From contig JAEHOE010000100.1 in the NCBI GenBank assembly GCA_016858145.1, positions 1-64,000 on the forward strand: a DNA stretch of 64,000 bases. Reading direction: 5' to 3'. Under the pieces are notes generated by a model. That model searched no databases. It was not told the origin of the DNA and was given only the letters and a program-made list of their open reading frames with translations. This DNA comes from Edaphochlamys debaryana. Lineage: Eukaryota; Chlorophyta; Chlorophyceae; Chlamydomonadales. This document shows positions 45,170-56,800 of the stretch, one piece after another; position 1 is the first letter of the stretch; the number at the start of each line of letters is the position of its first letter. The translations under genes and the position numbers were made by a program.

Positions 45170-46073
45170 GGGAGGCGGATGCGGGGACCGCACGGAGCTG
45201 CAAGAGTCACTGGGGGGTGAGGTGCAGTGGGCAGGCGTATGAGGTGTGAGCCCGGGGCAAGAGGCGGATGAGCTGGGACAGAGTGTCCACAGGAGGGCTG
45301 GGGGCGTGCCGATTGTGAGCGCTGAGCAGGGGGGCTGTATGCTCCCAGGGGCACGCACTGCAAGGGAGAGGGCGGCAGGGGGGAGCGGGCGGTTAGGGTC
45401 GGGACTTGAGAGGTGTGCCTGCTGCGTGGCTCCTGCAGACCCGGCTGGGATACAGGCGAAGCGAGGCACTGGGAGGAGGATCGAGGGGGCTGGGGACAGG
45501 ATTGGGCTGGGGTCTGGGGGTGTCCCGGGGTGGGAGGTGTGCGTGCGGGGGGTGGCTGTGCGTAGGCGTGCATGTGGTGACCGCTGGGCTGGGGGGCTTG
45601 CAGGGTCGGTGAGCCGATGGGACTGGCGTGTGCAGAGGCTGCAGGTGCAGGAGCTGTGGGTTGGACCTTGTGTGGGGGAGAGTGTGGAGCGAGACTTGAC
45701 ACGGGCGACTGGGAGTGGGAGGGGGCGAACGCCTGTGTGCGGACCTGGTAGCGGCAGGAACGTTTTGAGCGCGGTGTTTGTCGTGGTACGGCGCCGTACT
45801 TGGTCGTACTTTGGCGCATGGCAAGTCGCGACGCTCCAGTCTCGCAGTAGTCTCCTTGTCTGCACCCGACGAGCCTCAGCTGGCATCGCCTGACCAAACC
45901 TTTGCACAGCCTGCGCCCCGTTCCCACCGCGGCACAATCCTAATACTCGTAGAGCACGCGGAACGCATTGGTCAGCGAACACTGGCAGAGATGGCGCATG
46001 CCGAGCTCCCGCGCTCTACCAGGTCAGCAGCCGACTAGGATTAGGGCTGCAAAACACCACTAGCTTTCGAGCG
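45170..46073. promoter_or_regulatory. Flank and promoter of AP2 array gene 6
   Basis: No gene. The 3' part (45775-46073) is a diverged copy of the upstream regions of genes 2 and 3. It shares the GTACGGC palindrome (45786-45799) and the block around GATGGCGCATGCCGAGCTCC. Confidence 0.55.
45786..45799. promoter_or_regulatory. Perfect palindrome upstream of AP2 gene 6
   Basis: GTACGGCGCCGTAC is a perfect 14-bp palindrome 274 bp before the ATG, at the position equivalent to the sites before genes 2 and 3. Confidence 0.45.
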
Positions 46074-48283
46074 ATGCTGGCGACGAGGGCGTGTGGGCTC
46101 GCGAGCGGCGGAGCTCGCACCTGGCACGCTGCCCCCCGCCTCCCCGCCCCCCGCCTCCCCGCTCCCCCCGGCGCCCCCCCGCTGGCCCGCCCCAGCCCCC
46201 GGCACCGCACCCTGGGCGGAGCAAGCGGTGAGGGTGGCTGAGGGCTGCTCGAGGGCTGCTGTGGGCGGGACTCCTCCGTGGCGGATAGCGTGCTAGTGAG
46301 TGCCGCTCCCATGTCTCTCCGCAGGCCACACTCGGCCGGTGATGGGGGCAGCCGCCCGCAAGGCTCAGCAGGCAGCGGGCGGTGCCGAGGAGGGCAAAGC
46401 GCAGCCCAAGACGGATGGTCAGGCGCGCTGGGGTGCGTGGGCTAAGCCGGCGGGCTCCTATACCTCCAAGCTTCTGCTGCGTGCACATAACCTATACCCC
46501 ATACGCTCTGTGAGGCGCTTGAAGCAACACAATTCGTGCCTCACGACTGGCTACCATCTGGTCCGCATACACCAGCTCATGATCGCCTAAAGCCTCGTTC
46601 GCTTGCAGCGGACCTAAAGCGAGCAGACTTACACGCACAGCTTCCACGTCTTGCCCTCCACCTCCAGCGGCTCTTAAGCGAGCAGCCGCCCAGAAGGTCA
46701 AGGCTGGGCAGGAGCTGACGGAGGAGGAGCGTAGAGCGTATGAGGCCGTCAGTAAGGCCGGCAAGGCTGGGGGCGCTGCTGCTGGTAAGTATCCGGGGTA
46801 CGGTCGGGGTATGGTCGTTGGTATCGTGCGGTATGGTCGTTGGTATGGTCAGGGTACGGGTATGGTCGTTGCTGTGGTCGTTGGCTCTTGGGTCCGACCG
46901 TCCTGCTGTCAGTGCATGGGTTCTGGCCGCCCTCCCTGATTGACGTGTCCAACCACCCTCGGGTCCCTTCCAGGCGCCAGTCGCCGGGCAGCCGCCCAAA
47001 AGGCCAAGGCCGGACTGGAGCTGACGGAGGAGGAGGCCAGGGCGTATGCGGGATTGAAAGCTGCGGCAGCTGCTACAGGTGGGTGGGGACCCGGCCTCTA
47101 GCGTCTACGGTACGACACCCCTGTGCCAACCCCAACCGTGAAACCCCCTCAACGCTTGCAGCGGCACTCAGGCGGGCAGTCGTCCAGAAGGTCAAGGCTG
47201 GACTGGAGCTGACGGAGCAGGAGCGTAGGGTGCACGAGGGTGCCATCAAGGCGGGTGCGTCTCATGGGGAACCCGATGGTGCGGAACCCCCGATGGATAT
47301 GTATCCGCATGGCAATTGCCACTGCTGGTCTTGCCAATACCAGTCCACATTGTCACCTGAAACCCGTTGCGTAAAGCCCCAGCCCTCCCCAGCCCGTCAA
47401 TGCCGTCATCATGATGCCCTTGCGCTACTTGCCGATACCATCAACTCTTTTCCCACACCACAACAGATCCCTGCATGCGTTGCTCTCAGCCGGTGCTTCG
47501 CCCATCCAGCCCGGCAGTGAAGAGACTAGTCCTACTGGGGGCCTGCGCTTTTGGTCCATAAATGGGTTCCGCGCTGGCTATTGCTTTGCGCGTTGGCTCG
47601 GATGTGCGTGTGCTGGCATCTCACTCTGTGCTTTCGGTGTCACCCCAGGTGCGGTTGTCAGGGCAGTGGCCCAAAAGGTGGCGGAGGGAGCGCCCCTGAG
47701 CCCGGAGGAGGCCAGCCGCTACAAGGCAACGCAGATGACCGGCATGCGGAGAGGTGAGGGGTCACGGTGCGTGGTCAGACCGGTTTTTCGGGAGGCCTTG
47801 CAGAGGGGCCTGCACACTGTATCACGGTATCTGACAGGTATGGTAAGTGACGTACGACTGGGGCTATGTCAAGGGGGCTTGGCGACGGAGTACAGCGCAA
47901 GGGACTGATTGACCTATGGGGGCGAGGAGAGGGGGAAGGGGTCTTCGGGCGCGTCAATTACGTTCGAATCAGCTGGGCCTGCAACCCATCCGTCCTTCCC
48001 GCCCTCTCCCCACTGAGCAGGCGGGAAGCGCGACCTGCCCCGGGGAGTGTGTAAGGCCAGGAGCGGTCGGTACGAGGCACGGATAGGCATTCGAACGGGT
48101 GGCGTCCAGCGCAACCTGCACCTGGGCACGTTCGATACGCCCGAGGAGGCGGCCCATGCGTTCGACGAGGCCGCCATCCGGCGCTGGCAGGCGGGGCTGG
48201 TCCCCGAGCTGGTGACCAACTACCCACCCGAGGGGTACCCAGGCTACACGGGCGTAGTGGAGCAGGGGGTGCAGGGGGAGTGA
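46074..48283 (+). CDS. AP2-domain protein with KAG/ELTEEE repeats, array gene 6
   Basis: Seven phase-1 exons give 309 residues: 46074-46227, 46325-46417, 46668-46784, 46974-47078, 47162-47254, 47649-47753, 48021-48283. It has the shared first exon (MLATRACGLASGG), the basic second exon, three ordinary repeats (for example AAAQKVKAGQELTEEERRAY), the capping repeat (VAQKVAEGAPLSPEEASRYK) and the AP2 exon (RDLPRGVCKARSGRYEARIG, then LGTFDTPEEAAHAFDEAA). A stretch of ~335 bp (about 46715-47049), covering parts of two exons and the whole intron between them, appears identical to 38146-38480 in gene 2. That points to recent conversion or duplication. Confidence 0.82.
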
Positions 48284-49393
48284 TGGGGCAGGGCGAGGGG
48301 CGGACGGGGGCTGAGCGAGAGGTCATCAAGAGTCTAGGCGAAAGCGTCGGGGCGGGGTCGCGGGAAATAAAGGTGGGAATCGAGAGGGGGGGGTGGGACC
48401 GGGGACCGCACGGAGCTGTGTGAGAGCAAAGGGGCTATGTGGGCGGGAGTGACGGCAGGCGCGCGAGTGGGGCAGGCGCACAAGGCGTGGGGAAGGGGCT
48501 GCAGGAAAGCGAGGAGGACGAGAGCGGCGGGGTAAGACAGGTGTGTTACGATTGGATCTCCTGGGATTCATGCAACGTGCAGCTAGTCAGGTCTTGGGCA
48601 CGGGTTGGAGGAAAGCGAGAAGGGGCACAAAAGCTGTGTGTGTTCCGGTAGAAAGCCGGGGTCGGAAGTGGTAGGCGGCAGGACATTGGTGTGCAAGGCA
48701 CCAGGGGACTGGTGTGCGAGCGTAGGCCAGACAGAAGGAACCCGGAAGAGAGTAAGAGCAAGCTGGCTAACGTGGAGCCTGGCTTGCGTGTCAAAGGAAA
48801 AGCATTGCTATGTCACGGCCTGAAGAGTCACTGAACGCTGACAGGTCGTGTAGTGCGGTGGTGAGGCGAGGCGAGGGCCAGATCTCCACCTGTCAATCGC
48901 ACAGCGTTACACCAAAGATGCCCCGCGTGTTGGAAACATCGAGGCAATGGCCTGAACGCAATCTCCTCCGCCGCCAGCAGCTTCACGTCCCCCAGAACCC
49001 CCACACCCCAGCGCGGTAGGGCCCACGTCATAGGCGTAGGCCAACTCCTGCTTGCTGAATCCTGCAGCCTCACACTCACTCTAGGGCGCCTGCTGGGCAG
49101 AGCCCCGCCTGCAGTCGCGCGCTTGTGCCGGCCCAAGGCAGAAGGATTGCCTTCTCGGGCTTCCGCCGCCTCCTGCCGAAACGCGCCCCCACTCGTCTAT
49201 ATGCACACATGTACAGCCGCCGCTGCCTCCTAGTCGTATCCATCGCTCCATTAATGGTCAGTCAGCAATCACGTTTCCAGGCCGTGCTCCGCCTCGCTCG
49301 AAAGCATGCCCGCTCCCAGCACGCCAGGTTATGAACGCCCGCCGCAGCTGCCACGAGCTTGGGTACAGTCCGGAGCCGTGCCGCTGCCGGGGC
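48284..49393. other. Convergent intergenic region, no gene seen
   Basis: 3' flanks of AP2 gene 6 (+) and UER1 (-). No exon chain was found. A TTACA (TGTAA on the minus strand) at 48907-48911 might serve UER1, weakly supported. Confidence 0.5.
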
Positions 49394-52300
49394 TCACCGG
49401 CCGCGCATCTCGCGCACGGCCTTGCAGGTCTCCTCCTTCTGCGGGGGCAAACGAAGGGGAAGCCGGTGAGCCAGGGAAGGCCCGCAGGGAAAGACAGAAG
49501 TCCGGGACCTAACCTGATTTCGTCCGTCACCTTAGGACCATCCACCGCCTATCCTCCACCCCGCCGTGCCCCCTCCCCTCCCCGCCCCCCTCCTCACTCC
49601 CCACCCACCTTGGCGGCGTTGGGCTCGAACACGTACTTGATGAGCGACTCCCGAATGGGCAGCAGCTCGGGGAACTCACCGGATATCTGAGGTCGCGGAA
49701 AGCGGGAGGGGCAGGCGGGGGTTTAGGCGGCACCCTGAAAGAAACCCAAAACGCATCCCGCATCCAGCCATGGGCCAATCCTGCCTCTTGCTCATTGCCT
49801 GCTCACTCCACTCACTCCGTTCCCAACAGCTGCCCAACCCTATCCTCTCCCGTTCCCACGACCCGGGTACATCCTCCTGCACCGCTCATCCCGCCCCCTC
49901 ATTCCCGCCCCCGTCCTCACGCCGTCCGTCCCCCTTCCCCTCCCGCCCTCCCCTCTCTTCCCCCCCCTCCCACCCGCTCCGTGTCCAGCAGGTTGTTGGA
50001 GCGCGGCGCCACAATGACCTTGGCCTGCTCCTCCACGCTGAAGTTGGCGTACGTGAACTCGGGGTCAATGTACTCCTTGTACAGGTCCAGGATCTGGGGG
50101 AGGGGGTGAGTTGAAGGTGGGCACGGTATGTGGGGTGGGGTGAGGGAAGAGTAGGAACATGAGGGATCTGCAGCCCAACTGCGTACTGACAAACTGCGTG
50201 CAGCCCAACTGCGTACAGCAAGCAGGGACGACACCAAGGACCGAGCGGCGCGTGTTCAAACACCTCAGGGAGCCGGTTGTGAGGACACCGCGAAGCTCGG
50301 CAGGCACCAGCGTTCAGCTAGCCAATCGCCCAGTCCCACCTCGTTGTGGCTAATGGCGCCCGGGTTGGTGAAGTTCATGATGCCCGTCAGCTTGCGCTTG
50401 GCCTGGGGTGTGGGGTGTGCAGGGAGATAGCAAGTTGGGTCGGCATGTACGGAGGCCGCTGGAACGCCCTCCATCCGAGGAGAGTCAGCATGGAGGCCGC
50501 AAAACCCGTCCACACATCCCCTCGACCCCCCTCCACCATCTGAAAGCTCGGAAACCGAGAAACCTCGATCTCTCTGTGCACTCCCTCCTCCCCACCTCTG
50601 GGACACCATCTCGCCGCTTTCAACGAGTCCTCCCCCATTCACCACTCGTCCACCGTGCAATCGGGCCAGACGTTACCTTTCCCCCTCCTCACCACCGCTA
50701 GTCCCTGGACACCCCAGTTTCCCTCCCCCCTTCCCCACCATCTCAATGGACAGGGGCAGCAGCTCCGGCAGCACAGTCATGGAGTTGGGGATGTTGATGA
50801 CCTGGGGGTTGGGAGGGAGGACAGAGGGGTTGAGGATTGGCGGAAAGGCACGTGAGCGCCCGCCTCTTTCGGAACGCCATCTGCCTGGGTCGCCCAACCC
50901 ACATCGGCTGCCGTACGCCCGACCCCAGCGGTACCGTGTGCAAGCACGACTCACCTTGTCGTACTTGATGATCTTGGTGATGAAGTTGCGGGGGTAGCAC
51001 AGGTCCGACACGATGGGCATGCGCACGCGCAGGATGAGCACGTTGGGGAACTCCTTGACCAGGTTCTCCACAATGGCCTGAGGGGGGAGGTAGCAAGTTG
51101 GGGAGGGCAGGCGGTTGAATGAGCTGAGCAAACACGTCGCCTCAGGGGATTGACGCAGATGGCGTCGCTAGGAGATGAGAAGCGGGTGGTCAAGCTGAGC
51201 ACGCACGCTGCTCCTCAGCGTATTGCTGAGGTGCTTGCGGCTCCCGCGGCCCCCAGCTGTCCCCACCCACCTTGGTGTGGGAGTAGTAGGAGCCGGTGAA
51301 GTTGGGCTTGTCGGCCTCCTTGAAGCCCTTGCCGCTGCGGATGAAGGGGACGGGCGACAGCTGAGCACACGTCAAAAGGACTAGCGAAACCTCTGGTGCA
51401 GGACGCTCGCCGCCTCTTCATTCGGCGCCGCTGGTTGACACCCAGTCAGGAACCCACACACCACTTGCCCCATCCCCCTTCCTCCCCCCCAACCCACCCA
51501 CCTGTTGACCGGGAAGTCGTCGTCGTAGTGGAAGATGCAGCCGGTGCCGTAGTAGGTCATGTGGATGCCGCGCTCGTTGCACACGTCAGCCAGGTTGAGG
51601 CAGCCGATAACGTTGGCGCGAATGGTCTCGAGCTTGTGCGTCTCGCACCAGTCGCTGGGGGGTCGAGAGGTGGAGAGGGGGCCAGGGAGAACGGGTCGGG
51701 AGGAGAGGGTGCAGAAGGGCAGGAGCCAACAGTGTGGAGCACAGCCGCGGGAGAGCGGCTTCGGGAAACGGCCGGCGCGCTGCCACTCACACGTTGGGGC
51801 GACCCGTCAGGCCGGCGGCGTTCAGCACGTGGGTGGGCTTGTACTGCGGGGTTAAGAGGAGCGGGACAAGAGGTTGCGTCAGGAGCGCTGCAGAGCGGTC
51901 GAGCAGTCCAGGGGGCCGCAGGCGGGGGCGGGCGGCTCGCATACACAAAGCCAACAGGGGATGGAGGCCACGACGAAGGGGTTGGCAGCGGCGGACTACA
52001 AGAAGCGCTGCAAGCAAGCCCTGGGCAAGCATAGCGCCGCCAGCGTGGAAAGGCTCACCTTGTCCAGGTCAGCGATGATGGCGGCACGGTCCTCCTGCAG
52101 ACCACAAAGGGGCAGGGCAGTAGCAGAGGGTGAAAGCGCGGCACGCCGAGCAGGAGGCGAAGCGTCGGTGGCGCGACACGAGGCAGGCGACGTGTGCTCC
52201 AGCCAGTCACAACGCTGCTGCTATGAGCGGCGGACCAGCAAAGGGTGCGCGCCAAATGCAAGCACAAAACGCCGCGGTGCTCACAAGGCGCGCATCGGCG

Positions 52301-52570
52301 AGGTGGTACTTCGCGCCCGACTTCTTCAGCTCCTCAGCCAGCAGGCCACCGATCCAGCCAGTCTTGCCGAAGATGAGGAAGACCTGCCGGGGTAAACGCA
52401 ACGGGCGAACGGGTGGGCTCCAGCGCAAGGCACCCGCGCGCCGAGATCGGCGCGGAAGCTCGGACGCAGTTCTGTGACGCGCTGCGGGCTCAGGTACGCT
52501 GCAACCCGGCGCGCGTCTGCCAGAATGCAGCTTAGCTCACCGGCCCATCGTGGTTTCCGTTAGCGGCCAT
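49394..52570 (-). CDS. UER1: NDP-4-keto-6-deoxyglucose 3,5-epimerase/4-reductase (rhamnose synthesis)
   Basis: Twelve minus-strand exons join to 308 residues, close to the ~300 of plant UER1/NRS-ER: 52541-52570, 52285-52383, 52059-52094, 51791-51843, 51502-51654, 51271-51334, 50955-51077, 50739-50801, 50340-50402, 49974-50093, 49609-49686, 49394-49438. It is an NAD(P)-binding short-chain dehydrogenase fold: GKTGWIGGLL (16-25) binds the nucleotide, YGTGCIFHYDDDFP follows, and YYSHTK gives the YxxxK pair (Tyr141, Lys145). Other family blocks are LTGRPNVDWCE, RVRMPIVSDL, PRNFITKI and EQAKVIVAPRSNN. The enzyme turns NDP-4-keto-6-deoxy-D-glucose into NDP-L-rhamnose in the cytosol for cell-wall or glycoprotein glycans. 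Start: the first ATG, with a 10-residue leader. It is complete, with no broken motif. Confidence 0.94.
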
Positions 52571-53801
52571 CCTTGGGTTGGAGCGAGGTGTGAGGCGAGC
52601 TAGGCGAGAGGCAGAGACGCGAGGGACTAAGAGAGGTCTACCTGGTAACTGGCAAGAACGCAGTATGCAGCGCGGGTGGGGCATTTAACCTGAAACGATG
52701 TTCCCGCGCAATGCAGCATGTTGCGCATCGGGAATGCCGCGCCGTGTCGGGCCGACAACCCCAGGCGCTGCTGCACGCGCTCTCTGCACAGGCATTCAAT
52801 AGATCGCGCCAGCAGTGTGCCTCACACGCCTCGAGCCTCGGTACGCGCTTCGCTTCGAGAAATCCCGCCTGACGTTTCGCGGCCTCAGGTAACCCTGGCG
52901 CAGCCCGGGATGAGATCGGCAGATACGTCGGCCCGGATGAGTTCACTGTGGTGTGCGCACTTCCTCATTGACGCTCTGGATGTTCGCATGCGCCGAGCAT
53001 GCCGTTGCGCGAGAGGGCCTCTGCCGCGCCCGGGATGCTGGGCGGGGTATACTAGTTCATGGTGACAGATCGTAAGGCCCGCCAGTGCCGCGGGAAGCCT
53101 CGAGTTGCGTGATGGCGAGGATGGCAGTAGCCGCGCGGGCCCACACGGGCGGAACTCGCCCGTGGCTGCGGAGAGGCGGATGCTGGGCGGGGGACAGTGA
53201 TTAAGCCGCTCCCGTTTTGCCCCCATCCTAGCCATACATGTAGTCCCCACAACCCCTTAAGATACCAGTAGCCTTCCCGTGGCCTGCCAGGCTGCCACTC
53301 TCTCCTGTCCCAGCTTCATGAAGGCGATGAAGGCCACCCCCGTGTCCCCTGGTGCGCGGGCGTGAGAGCTGGCCAGGTGGCCTGGTAGCTATGATAGCAC
53401 CAACAGGTATGCGCACACTTGTCAGTACTCCTCAGCACCCTCAGCACTCCCAGACCGAAGGTGGCTAGCACGACTCGACTAGGGCGGTCTCCATTCGGGC
53501 AACCGCCTCCTGTGTCCGGGGGAAGGGGAAAGGGCCACGTAACTTGTGCTCGCCCTCATAAGTTGCAGCCACGTCCTCGATGGGCGGGTCCACGGAGGGT
53601 AAGCGGCTAAGCGGCACGGTGTATGCACGGCACGGACGGGCGGGCAGGCATGACCGCATGAGCACACACCCCTTCCCGCTTCCAGTACCCTCCCCGCACC
53701 CTCCCAAGAACACTTACACTCGATAACCCCGCTTCTGCATTCCTTGCCGTTGCACACGCTCCCCATGGCCTAGGCGTCGGGGCTTGCGGCCGTGCCTGGA
53801 C
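52571..53801. promoter_or_regulatory. Divergent promoter region between UER1 and the GT-like gene
   Basis: About 1.2 kb between two head-to-head starts. It is less GC-extreme than the genes. No discrete element was recognised and no coding sequence is supported. Confidence 0.45.
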
Positions 53802-56800
53802 ATGGCCGCGCAGCTGTCACTGGGCATCGCCCTCTCGCTCGCACTTCTCGCGCTAGCCTGGGCCCAGAAATGGCCAGAAGAGGAGGATGCGCTGCACAAG
53901 CACTACTCGCTCATAACTGACTGGCCGTCGCACAGCGCGAGGTTCAACATTTCGGCCGAATGCGGTCGCTCCGGCAACCGTAGCCGGCTGCGCTGGGCGT
54001 ATTTTACGCGTCACTCTGGAACGCTGTGGGATTGGATCGCGGTCGCCGACCACCTCAACATACGTGAGCGAAATCGGGACCCCGTGCCCCCGGTCGACGG
54101 CACGCCCCCGCGGCCCCCCGCTCGCCCGCACACCCAACCTTACCCCCGACCTCCCCCCCTTCTTCCCCTGCAACCCTGCGTTTGTAGCTTGGACTCGCAT
54201 CCAGAACCGGTGAGGCCGCCGCCTGGGAAGGGAGCAGGGCGTCGGCAAATGAAAGGAGCTTCCCTAGGGGCCTGGGAGGCTGGGGCTGAGGCCCCTCCGG
54301 GTCGTGAGTAGGGACCGTGTTTGGGGGGCCAGGTGGAGACAGGGCGGGGCGTGGAAGGGCGAGAAGGGCGAGGGGTGTTTCTCCCCGTGGCATATAACAC
54401 CCGGGACTGGCATGGCCGGGCCGTGAGGAGCAGCCGTCCACACGAGGCGCCGCTTGGGGGTGCGGGGCCGGGGGGGGTCGCGCGGATTCAGTGCATTCCG
54501 CGGCCCCACCAGCCGGGAGGGATCAATGCAACGTGCAACTAGCTGGGTCTGGCCCACCAGCCGGGAGGGATGCGATCACAGAGGCTTTGCCTGCCTGAGA
54601 CCAGGGTTGACTGGCATGAACGGGCTCCGAGGAGCAGCCGTCCAGAAGGCGGGGCTGGGCGCAGGGGGGCACGAGGTGGGGGTGAGGACGACAAGCGAGA
54701 AGGGGGAGGGGGGTGGGGTGCTACTCACTGAGGGTTTGCTGAGGATTCTGAAGGTGGGGCAAGGACTTTGCGCGGGGTACGCGCGGTCAGCGGCCTCTGC
54801 CACTGGGGTTCAATCGTGATGGGGTGGGTGGACGCGTGAACGGCGCAGTACTCTGTACGGGCGGGCGGGGCGGGGCGCCGGCCCTCACCCGTACCTCCTG
54901 CCCTCCCCGGCACACGTGGACGCAACCCCGCTCAGTCTTGAACGCCCCACCCCCCACTCCACCCCGTCTGGCCAGGAACCTGTGGGAGCTGGTGGATCAC
55001 AGAGCAGCGCCCGACACGTACGTCAGCACACAGGTACGTGCCGGATCACAGGATCCTTGGATCCAGGGATTCTGGGATACATGGCAACCACAAGCCCTCC
55101 CTTCGCTCCCCTCAACAACTTGATGCCTACACTCCTCCCCTTCCTCCCTCCCCCTCCCTCCCCCTCCCCCTCCCTCCCCCTCCCTCCCCCTCCCTCCCTC
55201 CCCCCTTCCTCCCCCCTCCTCGCCCCCCTTCCTCCCCCCCCAAAGGCCGTGGCTGCTGCCAAGTGGCGCGGCATGGGCCAGCTCATGTGCCACATGGCCG
55301 ACGTGCTGGTGGTGGCGGACGTGGTGCCCGACTCGCGGCCGCTGCTGCTGGGCAACTGCACCACGCCCACGCTGCTGCTGGTGGGTGGGTGGGTGGGTGG
55401 GTGGGGTACAGAGGGTGGGGGGAGGGGGGGTGCCGGGGGGGAGGGGGTGGAGCTTGGTCAACGCCGTTTGATTTGAGAAGTGGGTGACGACGCCCACGCT
55501 GCTGATACTGCTGCTTGTGGGGGGCGGGGGGAAGGGGGGGGGCTTACGGCTGGGGAGGGGGCGAGCTTCCCCGGTGTGGGGGACTTGGGCAGCCCCTGCC
55601 CCCTCCCCCCCCCCCCTTTTGACTGGATGACTGACTGGCGCACAAAGGGTGTTTGACACTCACCTACGTCCTGACGTACAGTGCTGCCTCTCCCCCCCAC
55701 ACACCGCCGGCAGGTGACCAACCGGTTCGACGTGGGGGTGCGGGAGGACCACGCAGGGTACTACAAGTGCGTGCGGGGGGTGGGGCGGGGAGGCGTTACC
55801 GTTACCCTCACCCTCTCCCTCTCCGTTACCCTCTCCCTCTCCGTAACTCTCTCCCTCTCCGTTACCCTCTCCCTCACTCCCGGTCCCTCCACGACTCTCC
55901 CCTCCGGCCCCTCTCCCCCTCCTCAGGTTTTATGGCTGAGGTGGTCCAGCGATGTGCGGCATCATCTGTGCGCGGGGCCCTTACTAAACATTACTAAACC
56001 TTACTCTACCTTACTAAGACTTACTCGGTTTCCGGGGTCCCCACTTCCGGTCCGCGCAGGTTTATGGCTGAGGTGGTCCAGCGCCCCTGGGTGTGGTGAG
56101 GCGGGGCAGGGTCTTGGTGGGGGTCTTGGGGCCAAGGTTGGGAATGCAGCTTTGTCGATTGAGTGGGGAGTGAGGAAGCGAGGGTGTGTCCCGGGGCAAA
56201 TGGGCGAGGGAAGGGCAGAGGGATGGGGACTGTAGGGACTGCAACAGGATGAGGCAGGGACCGCGAGCCGCGGTGGAGGCAGGAATAGGTTGATGCGTGT
56301 GGCTCTTGGCGGCAACGCCCTCCATGGCTCCTTGCCCCCTTACCCCTTGGTGGCTTCCACGCCCCCCCTGCAGTGGCCAGTCCACAATCCATGAAGCCAC
56401 ACCTTACGTGTCTCCTTGCCCCCTGTCCGTGGCTTCCGTGCCCCACGTCTGCAACCCTTGACCCCAAGTGGGGTGTCTTCTCCAAGGCTTGTTGCCTCCG
56501 CGCCCTCCCTGCCCCCCCCCCCCTCAGGGTGGTGCTCAACACCCCCTTCGGCAACCCCCATCGCGCATTGACCCCGCCGGGGCCTTTCATGCCACAGATC
56601 TGCTAACCCTTGACCCAGCACACCGTCCAATGGATCCTGCCCCCCCCTCCCCCCCCCCCCACACAGGGTGGTGGTCAACAATCCCTACGATGCCCACTAC
56701 ATGAAGTCGTGAGGGGGGGGCCTGGCAGGGGCAGGGGCAGGGGCGGGGTGAATGCATGGCAGGGTCAGGGGCGGGGGTGAAGGCAGAGGCTTGCAATGAA

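Noticed and set aside
51335..51360. Longer UER1 exon starting at the CTCAG before 51360
   Set aside because: It breaks phase with the exon at 51502. Using the CGCAG before 51334 closes the frame and restores the expected SGKGFKEAD.
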